From: an uncultured beta proteobacterium
GTDB lineage: Bacteria > Pseudomonadota > Gammaproteobacteria > Burkholderiales > Burkholderiaceae_C
Length of the DNA: 64,000 bases
Direction of reading: 5' to 3'
NCBI GenBank assembly: GCA_903822435.1
Contig: CAIJPE010000053.1
Location: 1 to 64,000, forward strand
The translations under genes and the position numbers were made by a program. Below, one piece after another: positions 8,525-17,743 of this stretch (its first letter is position 1; each line of letters begins with the position of its first letter). The notes below the pieces were generated by a model, which saw nothing but the letters and a program-made list of their open reading frames with translations, ran no database searches and was not told the DNA's origin.

Positions 8525-8555
8525 GCCGGTGCCGGGCCCCAGCGGGCCCGCCGCC

Positions 8556-9491
8556 TTACCAACGCTTCTGCGAGAGCTCTTCGAACAGTTCGTCGTAGAT
8601 GCGGCGCCGGCTGGGCGTGATGGCGCCGCCGGCTTCGGCCTCGCGCACGCCGCAGCCGGGCTCGTGCCGATGGCTGCAGTTGTGGAATCGGCAGTGGCCC
8701 AGCGCGGCCGCGAAATCGGGCATCAGGCCGGCGAGCTGTTCGGCGGCGATCTGCCGCAGGCCGAATTCCTGGAAACCCGGTGAATCGATCAGCGCGCCTT
8801 GCCGCCCGGCCAGCCAGTACCAGCGCGTGCTGGTGGTGGTGTGCCGGCCGGTGTTCAGCGCCTGCGAGATCTCGCCCACCTGTGCTTCGGCGCTGGGCAC
8901 CACCAGGTTCACCAGCGTGCTCTTGCCCATGCCGCTGGGGCCCAGCACCAGCGTCGTCCGGCCGGCCAGCATCGGCTGCAGGATGCCCAGGGCCACGGCC
9001 GGCTCGCGCTTGAGGGCCAGCTCGATCACGGCCGTGCCCATGGCCAGGTAGGGCGCCAACCGCTCGCGGGCCGTGGCGGCCGAGGGCAGGTCGATCTTGT
9101 TCAGGCCGATGATGGCCGGAATGCCGGCCGCCGATGCAGCGATGAGCGCTCGGCTGAGCTGTGATTCGCCGAACACCGGCTCGGGCGCCACCAGGATCAG
9201 CAACTGGTCGAGGTTCGCCGCGAAGGATTTGGTGCGCCAGTCGTCCTGGCGGAACAGCAGGTTGCGCCGGGGCAGCAGGGCGTCGATCACGCCCTCGTCG
9301 CCGGTGGGTTGCCAGCGCACGTGGTCGCCCACCACGAGGTCGCTCTTCTTGCCGCGCGAATGGCACAGCACCCGGCGGCCCTCGGGGGTCTCGATCATCG
9401 CGTGGCGGCCATGGGCTGCCACCACCAGCCCGTCTTGAGCCCCTGCGGTTTCGGCGCGCAGGCCGGGGTCCCGCGGGCCATCAGCGGTCAA
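8556..9491 (-). CDS. rsgA: Ribosome small-subunit-dependent GTPase A
   Basis: 311 residues with the circularly permuted GTPase motif order that defines RsgA/YjeQ: G4 (LNKIDL), then G1 (GPSGMGKST), then G3 (DSPGF). An N-terminal OB-fold region (residues about 20-85) and a C-terminal zinc-binding segment (CRFHNCSHRHEPGCGV) complete the family layout. It tests the maturing 30S decoding centre. The gene ends the minus-strand operon M48 protease-pterin dehydratase-rsgA and overlaps the dehydratase stop by four bases. It converges on the CobD-like gene. Confidence 0.95.
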   Translation of the reverse strand: MTADGPRDPGLRAETAGAQDGLVVAAHGRHAMIETPEGRRVLCHSRGKKSDLVVGDHVRWQPTGDEGVIDALLPRRNLLFRQDDWRTKSFAANLDQLLILVAPEPVFGESQLSRALIAASAAGIPAIIGLNKIDLPSAATARERLAPYLAMGTAVIELALKREPAVALGILQPMLAGRTTLVLGPSGMGKSTLVNLVVPSAEAQVGEISQALNTGRHTTTSTRWYWLAGRQGALIDSPGFQEFGLRQIAAEQLAGLMPDFAAALGHCRFHNCSHRHEPGCGVREAEAGGAITPSRRRIYDELFEELSQKRW

Positions 9492-9811
9492 GGCAGCAAC
9501 GCGTCCACCTTCGCGGCGCAGATGAAGTCGTTGATCGAGATGCCGCCTACCGAGTGCGTGTTGAAGCGCACCGTGCAGCGGCTGTAGGACACCAGCAGGT
9601 CGGGGTGGTGGTCTTCCACGTGGGCGATCCAGGCCAGCGCGTTCACGAAGGCCATCGTGCGGTGGTAATCGGGGAAGTCGAAGCGCTTCTGGATGGCACC
9701 GTCCACCAGCGTCCAGCCGGGTGCCGTTGCCAGGTGCGATTGGACTTCAGCGGCCGTGAAGGGTGGCTGTCCTTCCAGAGGTTGGCAGCGTCGGGTGGCC
9801 AGGTTGCTCAT
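9488..9811 (-). CDS. 4a-hydroxytetrahydrobiopterin dehydratase (pterin-4a-carbinolamine dehydratase)
   Basis: 107 residues, the normal PCD size. The active-site block EDHHPDLLVSYSRCTVRFNT holds the conserved His-His-Pro, followed by the typical GGISINDFICAAKVD. The enzyme recycles the pterin carbinolamine made by aromatic amino acid hydroxylases. No phhA-like hydroxylase is in the window, so its partner is not visible here. It lies between the M48 protease (nine-base gap) and rsgA (four-base overlap). Confidence 0.92.
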   Translation of the reverse strand: MSNLATRRCQPLEGQPPFTAAEVQSHLATAPGWTLVDGAIQKRFDFPDYHRTMAFVNALAWIAHVEDHHPDLLVSYSRCTVRFNTHSVGGISINDFICAAKVDALLP

Positions 9812-9820
9812 GGTGTGCGT

Positions 9821-11128
9821 TCAGGCGGCGGCGGGTTGGGGGTGGACGGGAGCAGGCATGGGCAGGGCGGCCAGCCGTTCGGTGGCCGGCGGGTGCGAGT
9901 AGTAGAAGCGCACGTACACCGGATCGGGCGTGAGGGTGGCCGCATTGTCCTCGTGCAGCTTGAGCAGGGCACTGGCCAGGCAGGCGCCATCGGCCTGGGC
10001 GCAGGCATAGGCATCGGCCTGGAATTCATGCTGGCGCGACACGTGCGCCATCAGGGGCGAGAAGAAGAAGGTGAAAGGGGGCAGGGCGAACATGAACAGC
10101 AGCAGGGCCAGCGCGTCGTTGGGCGCGCCCATGTTGGGCGACACGCCCAAGCCGACGTAAAAGCCGATCTGCGAAGCCAGCCAGCCCAGCAGGGCCAGGC
10201 CGGCCAGGCTCAGGCCGAAGATGGCCACCATGCGTTGCACGACGTGGCGATGCTTGAAGTGCCCGAGCTCATGGGCCAGCACCGCCTCGACCTCGCCCGG
10301 GGACAGTCGGTTGAGCAGGGTGTCGAAGAACACCACCCGCTTGGCCGACCCGAGCCCCGTGAAATACGCATTGGCATGCGCCGAGCGCCGGCTGCCGTCC
10401 ATCACGAACAAGCCCTTGGCCGCGAAGCCGCAGCGCTGCATCAGCGACTGCACGCGGGCCTTCAACGCCTCGTCGGCCAGGGGTTCGAACTTGTTGAACA
10501 GGGGTGCGATGACGGTCGGATACAGCACCAACAGCACCAGATTGAACGTCACCCAGGCGCCCCAGGCCCACAGCCACCACAGGCCGCCCGATACCCGCAT
10601 GATCCACAACACCAGCGCTGCCAGCGGCAGGCCGATGAGGGCGCCCACGACCACACCCTTGGCCATGTCGGCCAGCCACAGCTTGACCGTCATGCGGTTG
10701 AAGCCGAACTGCTGCTCGATGCGGAAGGTGCCATAGGCCTCGAGCGGCAATTCGATCAGCCCGCCGATGAGAGCCACGGCGGCCAGCAATGCGAGTTGGT
10801 AGGGCATCGCGCCCCAGCGCATCAGCAGCGCCTCGCGCAGGGCGACGTTCAGCGCGTCCAGGCCGCCCAGCAAGGTCCAGCCCAGCAGCACGGCGCTGCC
10901 GAAGGCCGTGGCGATCAGGCCGAAACGGCCCTTGGCGAGCGTGTAGTCGGCCGCCCTGCGATGGGCAGCGGGGGTGACGGTGGCGGCAAACGCCGCAGGC
11001 ACCTGGCCGCGATGGGCCGCCACGTGGCGCATCTGGCGGGTGGCCAGCCAGAGCTTGACAGCCAGGCTCAGGAGCAAGGCCGCCGCGAAGGCCAGCGTGA
11101 CGGGTTGGGGCGTGATTTGGAAGGGCAT
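9821..11128 (-). CDS. M48 family (Ste24/CAAX protease 1-like) membrane metallopeptidase
   Basis: 435 residues. The N-terminal M48_N membrane region (hydrophobic segments in the first 200 residues) is followed by the zinc-binding motif HELGHFKHRH and the downstream zinc ligand region EFQADAYA. Further helices (GLSLAGLALLGWLASQIGF, LALLLFMFALPPFTFFF) surround the catalytic site as in Ste24. In bacteria these enzymes are thought to act in membrane-protein quality control; the substrate is unknown. It is the first gene of the operon with the pterin dehydratase and rsgA and is divergent from orn. Confidence 0.9.
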   Translation of the reverse strand: MPFQITPQPVTLAFAAALLLSLAVKLWLATRQMRHVAAHRGQVPAAFAATVTPAAHRRAADYTLAKGRFGLIATAFGSAVLLGWTLLGGLDALNVALREALLMRWGAMPYQLALLAAVALIGGLIELPLEAYGTFRIEQQFGFNRMTVKLWLADMAKGVVVGALIGLPLAALVLWIMRVSGGLWWLWAWGAWVTFNLVLLVLYPTVIAPLFNKFEPLADEALKARVQSLMQRCGFAAKGLFVMDGSRRSAHANAYFTGLGSAKRVVFFDTLLNRLSPGEVEAVLAHELGHFKHRHVVQRMVAIFGLSLAGLALLGWLASQIGFYVGLGVSPNMGAPNDALALLLFMFALPPFTFFFSPLMAHVSRQHEFQADAYACAQADGACLASALLKLHEDNAATLTPDPVYVRFYYSHPPATERLAALPMPAPVHPQPAAA

Positions 11129-11205
11129 GACCCCGAAGTTTAGGCTTGGGTGAAAATCAGTCGCATGGGGGCAGTTTTCGCCCTCCTTTGACGTGGGCCC
11201 AGACG

Positions 11206-11766
11206 ATGACCGAAGCAGCCTTGGCGATCAGCGACCAGAACCTGATCTGGATCGACCTGGAGATGACCGGCCTGCTGCCCGACAGCGACCGCATCATCGA
11301 GATTGCCGTGGTGGTGACCGACCCGCAGCTCAGCGTTCGGGTCGAGGGGCCGGTGTTTGCCGTGCACCAGACCGACGCCGTGCTCGACGGCATGGATGCC
11401 TGGAACCGCGGCACCCACGGCCGCAGCGGCCTGACCGACCGGGTGCGGGCCTCCACGGTGGACGAGGCCGCCGCCGAACAGGCCGTCATGGCCTTCCTCC
11501 AACGCTACGTCCCGAAGGGCAAGAGCCCCATGTGCGGCAACAGCATCTGCCAGGACCGCCGCTTCCTGGCCCGCACCATGCCGGCGCTGGAGACCTTCTT
11601 CCACTACCGCAACCTGGACGTCAGCACGCTCAAGGAACTGGCCAAGCGGTGGAAGCCCTCGGCGCTGGAAGGCTTCAAGAAGGCCCAGGCGCACACGGCG
11701 CTGGCCGACATCCACGAGTCGATCGACGAATTGGCGCACTACCGCACGCACCTGCTCGCCTTGTGA
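11206..11766 (+). CDS. orn: Oligoribonuclease
   Basis: 186 residues, DEDDh exonuclease. The motifs are [11 protein letters not shown] (metal-binding Asp and Glu near the N terminus), [11 protein letters not shown] with its Asp, and the [11 protein letters not shown] block holding the catalytic His and last Asp. Orn degrades two-nucleotide RNAs, including pGpG from cyclic-di-GMP breakdown, which is relevant to a motile cell. The ATG at 11206 fits the family start; an in-frame ATG at 11146 would add 20 unrelated residues. It is divergent from the M48 protease gene. Confidence 0.96.
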   Translation: MTEAALAISDQNLIWIDLEMTGLLPDSDRIIEIAVVVTDPQLSVRVEGPVFAVHQTDAVLDGMDAWNRGTHGRSGLTDRVRASTVDEAAAEQAVMAFLQRYVPKGKSPMCGNSICQDRRFLARTMPALETFFHYRNLDVSTLKELAKRWKPSALEGFKKAQAHTALADIHESIDELAHYRTHLLAL

Positions 11767-11840
11767 TCGGCTCCCCGCGGTTGCCGGGGGTCAGGCGCGC
11801 CCCCCTTCACGTCGCCTGTCACGTGATTGACCCGCTGCGT

Positions 11841-11858
11841 CTGTAACATCCCCGTCAT
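11841..11858 (+). promoter_or_regulatory. Possible Pho-box-like direct repeat at the ppk1 start
   Basis: CTGTAAC (11841-11847) and CCGTCAT (11852-11858) are spaced exactly 11 bases, the repeat period of a PhoB half-site pair. A further CTGTCAC occurs at 11816-11822 but is out of register. The second half-site overlaps the proposed ppk1 ATG, which is an awkward position for activation. This is a weak candidate only. Confidence 0.25.
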
Positions 11859-13980
11859 GTCCGAAGACGCCCGTGCCGACAGCACCGCCACCGAGACGGC
11901 CGCGGTGCTGGTCAGTGGTCCGCTGGCCCTGCTCAACCGCGAGCGCGCGGTGCTGCAGTTCAACCGTCGCGTGCTGGCCCAGGCACAGCGCAGCGATGTC
12001 CCGCTGCTGGAGCGTTTGCGCTACATCACCATCGTGTCGTCCAACCTCGACGAGTTCTTCGAGGTGCGCGTGGCCGACATCATCGAAGCCACGCGGCAGC
12101 CGGGTTCCGGGGTTTCGCGCAGCGACCTGGCCTCGGTGGCGCGTGCGGCGCACGAACTGATCGACGAACAGTACGCGCTCTTCAACGATGTCGTCATGCC
12201 GGCGCTGGAGCGCGAGGGCATCGTGGTGCTCAACCATGCACAGCGCAACCCCGCCCAGCGGGCCTGGGTGCAGCGCTTCTTCGAAAGCCAGGTGCGGCCG
12301 CTGCTGGTGCCGGTCAGCCTGGACCCGAGCCACCCCTTTCCGCTGGTGGCCAACAAGTCGCTGAACTTCATCGCCCGGCTGGGCGGCCGCGACGCCTTCG
12401 GCCGTGAGAACCTGATCGCCATCGTGAAGGTGCCGCGCGTGCTGCCGCGGGTGATCCGCCTGCCTGCGGCGCTGTGCGTGGGCCAGCAGGGTTTCGTGCT
12501 GCTCACCAGCGTCATCCGGGCCCATCTGGCCGAGCTGTTTCCCGGGCGCACGGTGGATTCGTTCTCGCAGTTCCGCGTCACGCGCGACTCCGACCTGGAA
12601 GTCGACGCCGACGACGTCACCAACCTGCGCCAGGCCCTGCGCACCGGCCTGACCACGCGCCACTTTGGCCAGGCCATCCGGCTGGAGGTGGTGGCCAGCT
12701 GCCCCGAGGAGCTGTCGTCCTTCCTGCTGGAGCAGTTCGCGTTGCCCGACGTGGCGCTGTACAAGGTCAACGGTCCGGTGAACCTGGTGCGGCTGAATCA
12801 GCTCATCGACCAGGCCGATGCCGACGCCCTGCGCTTCCCGCCCTATGAGCCCAAGTGGCCCGAAGACCGCCTGCAGCGAGCGCGGTCCATCTTCGAGCAG
12901 CTGCGCAACGCCGACGTGCTGCTGCACCATCCTTTCGAGAGCTTCGAGCCCGTGGTGCAGTTCCTGCGCGAGGCGGTGCACGACCCCGACGTGCTGGCCA
13001 TCAAGCAGACCATCTATCGCACCGGCACCCAGAGTGTCCTGATGGACCTGCTGATCGAGGGGGCGCGCCGCGGCAAGGAAGTGCTGGCGGTGGTCGAGCT
13101 CAAGGCGCGCTTCGACGAAGAGGCCAACATCAACTGGGCCGAACGGCTGGAGGCCGTGGGGGCGCAGGTGGTGTACGGCATCGTCGGACTGAAGACGCAT
13201 GCCAAGCTGCTGCTGGTGACGCGCCGCGAAGGCGGTGAGCCCGGCGATGGCCGCCGCGGGGCCCAGCCGCGCCTGCGCCGCTATGCCCACCTGTCCACCG
13301 GCAACTACAACCCCCGCACGGCGCGCCTGTACACCGACATGGGCATGCTCACCAGCGACCTTGGCCTGACTGCGGACGCCGACGCGGTGTTCCTGCAACT
13401 GGCCAGCCAGACGCGGGTGCGTTCGCCCAACCACCTCGTGACGGCGCCCTTCGTGCTGCACAAGCGGCTGCTGCGCCACATGGCCCAGGTGGCCGAGGCG
13501 GCGCGCGCCGGCCTGCCCGCCCGGATCGTGGCCAAGATCAATGCACTGACCGACCCGGGCCTGATGGCTGGCCTGGTGGAAGCCGGCCAGGCGGGCGCGC
13601 GCATCGACCTGATCGTGCGCGGCGCCTGCATGCTGCCCCCAGGCCTGGCGGGGCGAACCGAGAACATCCGCGTGCGCTCGGTGGTCGGCCGCTTCCTGGA
13701 GCATTCGCGCATCCTGTACTTCGCCTGGGGCCCCGGCGAGGACGACGAGGTGCTCTACCTCAGCAGCGCCGACTGGATGAGCCGCAACATGTTCCGCCGC
13801 ATCGAGGTCGCCTGGCCCGTGCGCGACAAGGCGCTGCGCCAGCGCGTCATCGACGAAGGGCTGGTGCCCTATCTCCACGACCAGCGCGACGCCTGGCTGC
13901 TGGATGGTTCGGGCCGCTACAAGCGCGTGTCCGACGAAGGGGTCAGCGCGCAGCAGGCCCTGATGCAGCGGTACGCGTGA
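11857..13980 (+). CDS. ppk1: Polyphosphate kinase 1
   Basis: 707 residues, full length for PPK1. The N and head domains begin at LLNRERAVLQFNRRVL and YITIVSSNLDEFFEVR. The catalytic core has the phosphorylated His in VGLKTHAKLLLV, the FDEEANINWAERLE block and the HLSTGNYNPRTARLYTD block that binds ATP. It makes polyphosphate from ATP at the membrane. The ATG at 11857 is preferred; a TTG at 11827 would add ten residues. It overlaps the sixA-like gene by four bases (GTGA), and the polyphosphate-degrading ppx lies convergent 2 kb downstream. Confidence 0.96.
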   Translation: MSEDARADSTATETAAVLVSGPLALLNRERAVLQFNRRVLAQAQRSDVPLLERLRYITIVSSNLDEFFEVRVADIIEATRQPGSGVSRSDLASVARAAHELIDEQYALFNDVVMPALEREGIVVLNHAQRNPAQRAWVQRFFESQVRPLLVPVSLDPSHPFPLVANKSLNFIARLGGRDAFGRENLIAIVKVPRVLPRVIRLPAALCVGQQGFVLLTSVIRAHLAELFPGRTVDSFSQFRVTRDSDLEVDADDVTNLRQALRTGLTTRHFGQAIRLEVVASCPEELSSFLLEQFALPDVALYKVNGPVNLVRLNQLIDQADADALRFPPYEPKWPEDRLQRARSIFEQLRNADVLLHHPFESFEPVVQFLREAVHDPDVLAIKQTIYRTGTQSVLMDLLIEGARRGKEVLAVVELKARFDEEANINWAERLEAVGAQVVYGIVGLKTHAKLLLVTRREGGEPGDGRRGAQPRLRRYAHLSTGNYNPRTARLYTDMGMLTSDLGLTADADAVFLQLASQTRVRSPNHLVTAPFVLHKRLLRHMAQVAEAARAGLPARIVAKINALTDPGLMAGLVEAGQAGARIDLIVRGACMLPPGLAGRTENIRVRSVVGRFLEHSRILYFAWGPGEDDEVLYLSSADWMSRNMFRRIEVAWPVRDKALRQRVIDEGLVPYLHDQRDAWLLDGSGRYKRVSDEGVSAQQALMQRYA

Positions 13981-14447
13981 GCGCCATGGACCTGATCCTC
14001 TGGCGCCACGCCGAAGCCCTGGAACTGCGCGAACTGCGCGACGACCTGGACCGTGCCCTCACACCCAAGGGCGAGCGCCAGGCGCACCGGGTGGCCTCCT
14101 GGCTGAACCGCCAGTTGCCGGCCAGCACCCGCGTCATGGCCAGCCCCGCGCGCCGCGCTCAGCAGACGGCCGCGGCCTTGGACCGCAAGGTCAAGACCGT
14201 GCCCGCGCTGGCCCCGGATGGCACGGTCGAAGGCCTGATGCACGCCGTGCGCTGGCCCGACGCCCGGGAGCCCGTGCTGGTGGTCGGCCACCAGCCCACG
14301 CTGGGCTTGGCGGCGGCTTACCTGCTGGCCGGCCAGGCGCAGGCCTGGACCGTGCGCAAGGGAGCCGTGTGGTGGCTGCGTGCCCGCGAGCGCGACGGCG
14401 TGGTGCAAGTGGTGCTGCACGCCGTGGTTTCGCCGGAACTGGTTTGA
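13977..14447 (+). CDS. sixA: Phosphohistidine phosphatase SixA-like (histidine phosphatase superfamily)
   Basis: 156 residues with the RHG-type catalytic motif at the start (LILWRHAEALE), SPARRAQQTA in the middle and the second catalytic His in VVGHQPTLG. SixA removes phosphate from histidine phosphotransfer proteins; the in vivo substrate here is unknown. The GTG at 13977 overlaps the ppk1 stop; an ATG at 13986 gives a nearly identical protein and may be the true start. It is coupled to ppk1 and to the lipoprotein gene, whose TTG start overlaps its stop. Confidence 0.88.
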   Translation: MSAMDLILWRHAEALELRELRDDLDRALTPKGERQAHRVASWLNRQLPASTRVMASPARRAQQTAAALDRKVKTVPALAPDGTVEGLMHAVRWPDAREPVLVVGHQPTLGLAAAYLLAGQAQAWTVRKGAVWWLRARERDGVVQVVLHAVVSPELV

Positions 14448-16093
14448 TCGCACGCCACGGATTCCTGCGGCGCATCGGTGCCGGTGTGTTGCTTGCGGGG
14501 GCTGTGCTGGCAGGATGCGGCGGCGGCGGTGGTGCCACGGTCGGCCCGACCCCTGCCGGCCCGGCACCGGGCGCCTTCCAGCTGACCGACCTCAGCGCCG
14601 GCAGCGGCAGCGGCAGCTTGGCCGTGGCCTGGAGCGCCTCGTCCGACGCCACCAGCTACACGGTCGCCTACGGCCGCGACCCTGCGGCGCTGACCAGCCG
14701 CAGCGCGTCCACCGCGGCGCAGTCGCTGACCCTCACGGGCCTGAACAATGGATTTGCCTACAGCGTGGCCGTCACCGCCAGCAACGCACAGGGCTCGGTG
14801 CAGGCGCTGGCCGGCGGGCCGGTGATGCCGCTCTACAAGCCCGACTTCAGCTACACCTGCCTGCGCAACTTCTACGTGGCCACAACCGGCTCCGACGCCA
14901 ACGACGGCACGTCCGCGGCGCGGGCCTATGCCACAGTGGACACGGCCGTCTCGCGGTCGGACCTTCGCGGTGGCGACTGCATCAACGTGGCCCCGGGCAC
15001 CTACACCGAGACGGTGGTGCTGGCCAACGGCGGCTCGGCGGCCACCGCGACGGGCTATGTGGTGCTGCGCTCGACCGTGCCCCAGGGTGCCAGGCTGCGG
15101 CCGCCCGCGGGCGGCTACTCCACCGTCGACATGATGGCCGACTACCTGGTGGTGGATGGATTCGACGTGCAGGGCGGCACGGGCAGTGCGATCGACGCCT
15201 GCATCGATTCAACGAACGGCCGCCAGCACCTCGTGGTCCTGAACAACCTGGCCCACGATGCCGGTCTCTCGGGCATCTCGATGTGCGAGGGCGACTACTT
15301 CCAAATCGAAGGCAACGTCGCGGCCAACAACTCGGCCACCAGCATCTACCAGGGCAGCGGCATCTCGATCTACCAGCCGCGTGCCAATGCCGATGCGGCC
15401 AGCGGATTCCACATCGTCGTGCGCAACAACATCGCCTACGGCAACTTCATCCGGCTGGCGTGCGACCACTGCCACACCGACGGCAACGGCATCATCATCG
15501 ACGACTTCCGCAACGCGGCCAACACCTCGGGGCCGTGGGCCGGCGTGGTTTACCCGTACGCCACGCTGGTGGAGAACAACGTGGTCTTCGGCAATGGCGG
15601 CAAGGGGCTGCTCGTCTACTCCAGCGACCACGTCACCGTGCGACACAACACGGCATTCCACAACAACCTGGACCCCCAGATGAGCGGCACCTGGCGGGGC
15701 GAACTCGCCAACTCCAGCGGCAGCGACAACGTCTGGATCAACAACATCGCCGTGGCCGACCCCACCCTGGACAGCCGCAACAAGGCCATCCTGGATGCCG
15801 CCGCCGGCACACCGAACGCGGGCGTGTCGTGGCAGTCCAACCTGGCTTATGCCGAAGGCGTCGCGGCCAACCTGGTGGGGCTCGAGAATTCCACGACCCC
15901 GGTGTCCTCCGCTGCGGGCAACCTGCTCGGGCCCGACCCGCTCTTCGTCGCGCCGTCGAATGCACCCTTGGTGGCGGACTTCCGCCTGCAGGCCGGCAGC
16001 CCGGCGTTGGCCTCGGGCCAGGCGTCGTCCGACCCGGACACGATCAATGGCGCCACGCGGTCACCCACCCGGCCTGACCGGGGGGCTTATTGA
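14444..16093 (+). CDS. Beta-helix lipoprotein with fibronectin III-like and right-handed parallel beta-helix domains
   Basis: 549 residues from a TTG that overlaps the sixA stop (TTGA). This start gives an ideal lipoprotein signal: RR near residue 9, a hydrophobic run and the lipobox VLAGC with the acylated Cys at residue 25, then a Gly run. Residues about 50-125 look like a fibronectin type III domain (SVAVTASN). A DUF1565/pectate-lyase-like segment follows (NFYVATTGSDANDGT), with many beta-helix rungs rich in Asn (VVRNNIAYGN, LVENNVVFGNGG, VRHNTAFHNN). The end is choice-of-anchor-Q-like (DPLFV, FRLQAGSPA). It is probably an outer-membrane or surface carbohydrate-binding or -degrading protein; no catalytic residues can be fixed. 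Confidence 0.8.
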   Translation: MIARHGFLRRIGAGVLLAGAVLAGCGGGGGATVGPTPAGPAPGAFQLTDLSAGSGSGSLAVAWSASSDATSYTVAYGRDPAALTSRSASTAAQSLTLTGLNNGFAYSVAVTASNAQGSVQALAGGPVMPLYKPDFSYTCLRNFYVATTGSDANDGTSAARAYATVDTAVSRSDLRGGDCINVAPGTYTETVVLANGGSAATATGYVVLRSTVPQGARLRPPAGGYSTVDMMADYLVVDGFDVQGGTGSAIDACIDSTNGRQHLVVLNNLAHDAGLSGISMCEGDYFQIEGNVAANNSATSIYQGSGISIYQPRANADAASGFHIVVRNNIAYGNFIRLACDHCHTDGNGIIIDDFRNAANTSGPWAGVVYPYATLVENNVVFGNGGKGLLVYSSDHVTVRHNTAFHNNLDPQMSGTWRGELANSSGSDNVWINNIAVADPTLDSRNKAILDAAAGTPNAGVSWQSNLAYAEGVAANLVGLENSTTPVSSAAGNLLGPDPLFVAPSNAPLVADFRLQAGSPALASGQASSDPDTINGATRSPTRPDRGAY

Positions 16094-16118
16094 TCGAGCG
16101 GCCTGCGGCCCCCGCGCG

Positions 16119-17630
16119 TCAGGGCGTGGACAGCCGCAACGGGCCGCTGCGGGTCCAGGCCGCCACTTCTTCGCGCAGCAGGAACACGGTGCGCGGATGG
16201 GTCTCTGCCCAGGGCCCGCTGAACGTCAGGACGGCGTCGCGGCCGTTGGCCTGCAGGCTCAGGGCCTTGATGTCGACCTCGCCGCGGGCGTGGCACTTGA
16301 TGGCGGCCAGTCGCAGGCAAATCACCTGCCACGCAAAGACTTCGCTGGCCAATTGCGGCTCGATCTTGCGCAACCCGCCGCGCTGACCGAGCACCAGGTC
16401 GGCCACCCGGCGTTGCTGGCTCTGCGAAAACCCCGGCGCGTCCACGTTGGCCAGCAGGTAGGCGCTGTGGCGGTGATGGTCATGGTGCGAGACCATCAGC
16501 CCCAGTTCATGCAGCGCGCAGGCCCAGCCCAGTTCGCGGCGGGCATCGGTCATGGCGGCGGCCTCGGACTCGGGCATGACCTGGTCGAAGAGGGCCAGCG
16601 CCACGGTCGCCACGCGGACGGCCTGCGTGACGTCCACGTCGAAGCGCTGCTGCAGTTCGGCCACCGACTCGTCGCGCATGTCGGTGGGCCGTGCCTGGCC
16701 CAGCGCCAGCAGTCGCTCGTGCTGGTCGAAGATCACGCCCTGGCGCAAGGCGCCCTTGGCAGGCCACAGGGTCTCGATCTCGAAGTGGGCCGCCAGGGTG
16801 TACAGGATCGACAGGCCGCCCGGCAGCACGGCGCGGCGGTCCGACTTCATGCCGGGCAGCACGATCTTGTCGATGTGGCCGGCTTCCAGGCAACGCTCGA
16901 TGCACCAGCGCAGCGCCCCCGGGGTGATGCGGCCATCGGTCACGCCCGCGGCGTGCAGCACCTGCGACACGGCGCCGGCCGTCCCCGACGAGCCCAGGGC
17001 CTGCTCCCAGTGGTGGCGGGCGAAGGGCTGCAGCGCTTCCTCGAACTCGGCCCCGGCGGCCACCTGGGCCGAGCGGAAAGCCGACTCGGTCAGCCGGCCG
17101 TCGGGAAAGTAGCGCAGCGACAGGCTCACGCAGCCGATGGAGAAGGACTCGGCCGCGCGCGGCGTGCGGCCCTGGCCGAGGATGAGTTCGGTGGAGCGCC
17201 CGCCGATGTCGATGACCAGCCGCGGCTCGTTGCTGGGCTGCAGGTGGGCCACGCCGGCATAGGTCAGGCGCGCTTCCTCGCGGCCTGAGATGACCTCGAT
17301 CGGAAAGCCCAGGACCTCCTGGGCGCGCAGCAGGAAGGCGTTGCGGTTGCGGGCCTCGCGCAGGGTCTGGGTGGCCACGGCGCGAACCTGGCCGGGCGCG
17401 AACCCGGACAGCCGCGCGGCGAAGCGGCGCAGGCAGTCCAGCCCCCGCTGGGCGGCTTCTTCGGACAGCATGCCGCTGGGATCCAGGCCGGCGCCCAGGC
17501 GCACGGTTTCCTTGAGGTAGTCGATGCGACGGTAGCGGCCATGTGACAGTTGGCCGATCTCGAGCCGGAAACTGTTCGACCCCATGTCCACGGCGGCCAG
17601 CGGGCCGTTGGGGTTCACGCTTGCGTTCAT
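16119..17630 (-). CDS. ppx: Exopolyphosphatase (Ppx/GppA family)
   Basis: 503 residues. The actin-fold phosphate loops are AAVDMGSNSFRLEIG near residue 10 and VIDIGGRSTELILGQG near residue 145, and the C-terminal half carries the HD-like region typical of long Ppx (CALHELGLMVSHHDHHRHSA). It removes terminal phosphates from polyphosphate or hydrolyses pppGpp; length and position near ppk1 favour polyphosphate. The ATG at 17630 directly precedes the conserved block; an upstream in-frame ATG at 17702 would run through the region needed for the divergent ZIP gene. It converges on the lipoprotein gene. Confidence 0.93.
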   Translation of the reverse strand: MNASVNPNGPLAAVDMGSNSFRLEIGQLSHGRYRRIDYLKETVRLGAGLDPSGMLSEEAAQRGLDCLRRFAARLSGFAPGQVRAVATQTLREARNRNAFLLRAQEVLGFPIEVISGREEARLTYAGVAHLQPSNEPRLVIDIGGRSTELILGQGRTPRAAESFSIGCVSLSLRYFPDGRLTESAFRSAQVAAGAEFEEALQPFARHHWEQALGSSGTAGAVSQVLHAAGVTDGRITPGALRWCIERCLEAGHIDKIVLPGMKSDRRAVLPGGLSILYTLAAHFEIETLWPAKGALRQGVIFDQHERLLALGQARPTDMRDESVAELQQRFDVDVTQAVRVATVALALFDQVMPESEAAAMTDARRELGWACALHELGLMVSHHDHHRHSAYLLANVDAPGFSQSQQRRVADLVLGQRGGLRKIEPQLASEVFAWQVICLRLAAIKCHARGEVDIKALSLQANGRDAVLTFSGPWAETHPRTVFLLREEVAAWTRSGPLRLSTP

Positions 17631-17743
17631 GGCCTGATCGTACCCGCCGGGGTTCCTACAATCGGCACCATCCACCAACCCATGGGCCTTGGCATGTTGC
17701 AAGCGGAATACGACAACCCCGTGGCCCCGGCCGGCGGTCGCGC

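Noticed and set aside
9161..11143. A 660-codon plus-strand frame opposite the M48 protease, dehydratase and rsgA.
   Set aside because: It runs across three real minus-strand genes and has no protein-like features.
11791..13878. A 695-codon open frame on the minus strand opposite ppk1.
   Set aside because: It mirrors ppk1 in a GC-rich gene, has no recognisable domain and shows the His/Gln/Arg-rich bias of an antisense frame.
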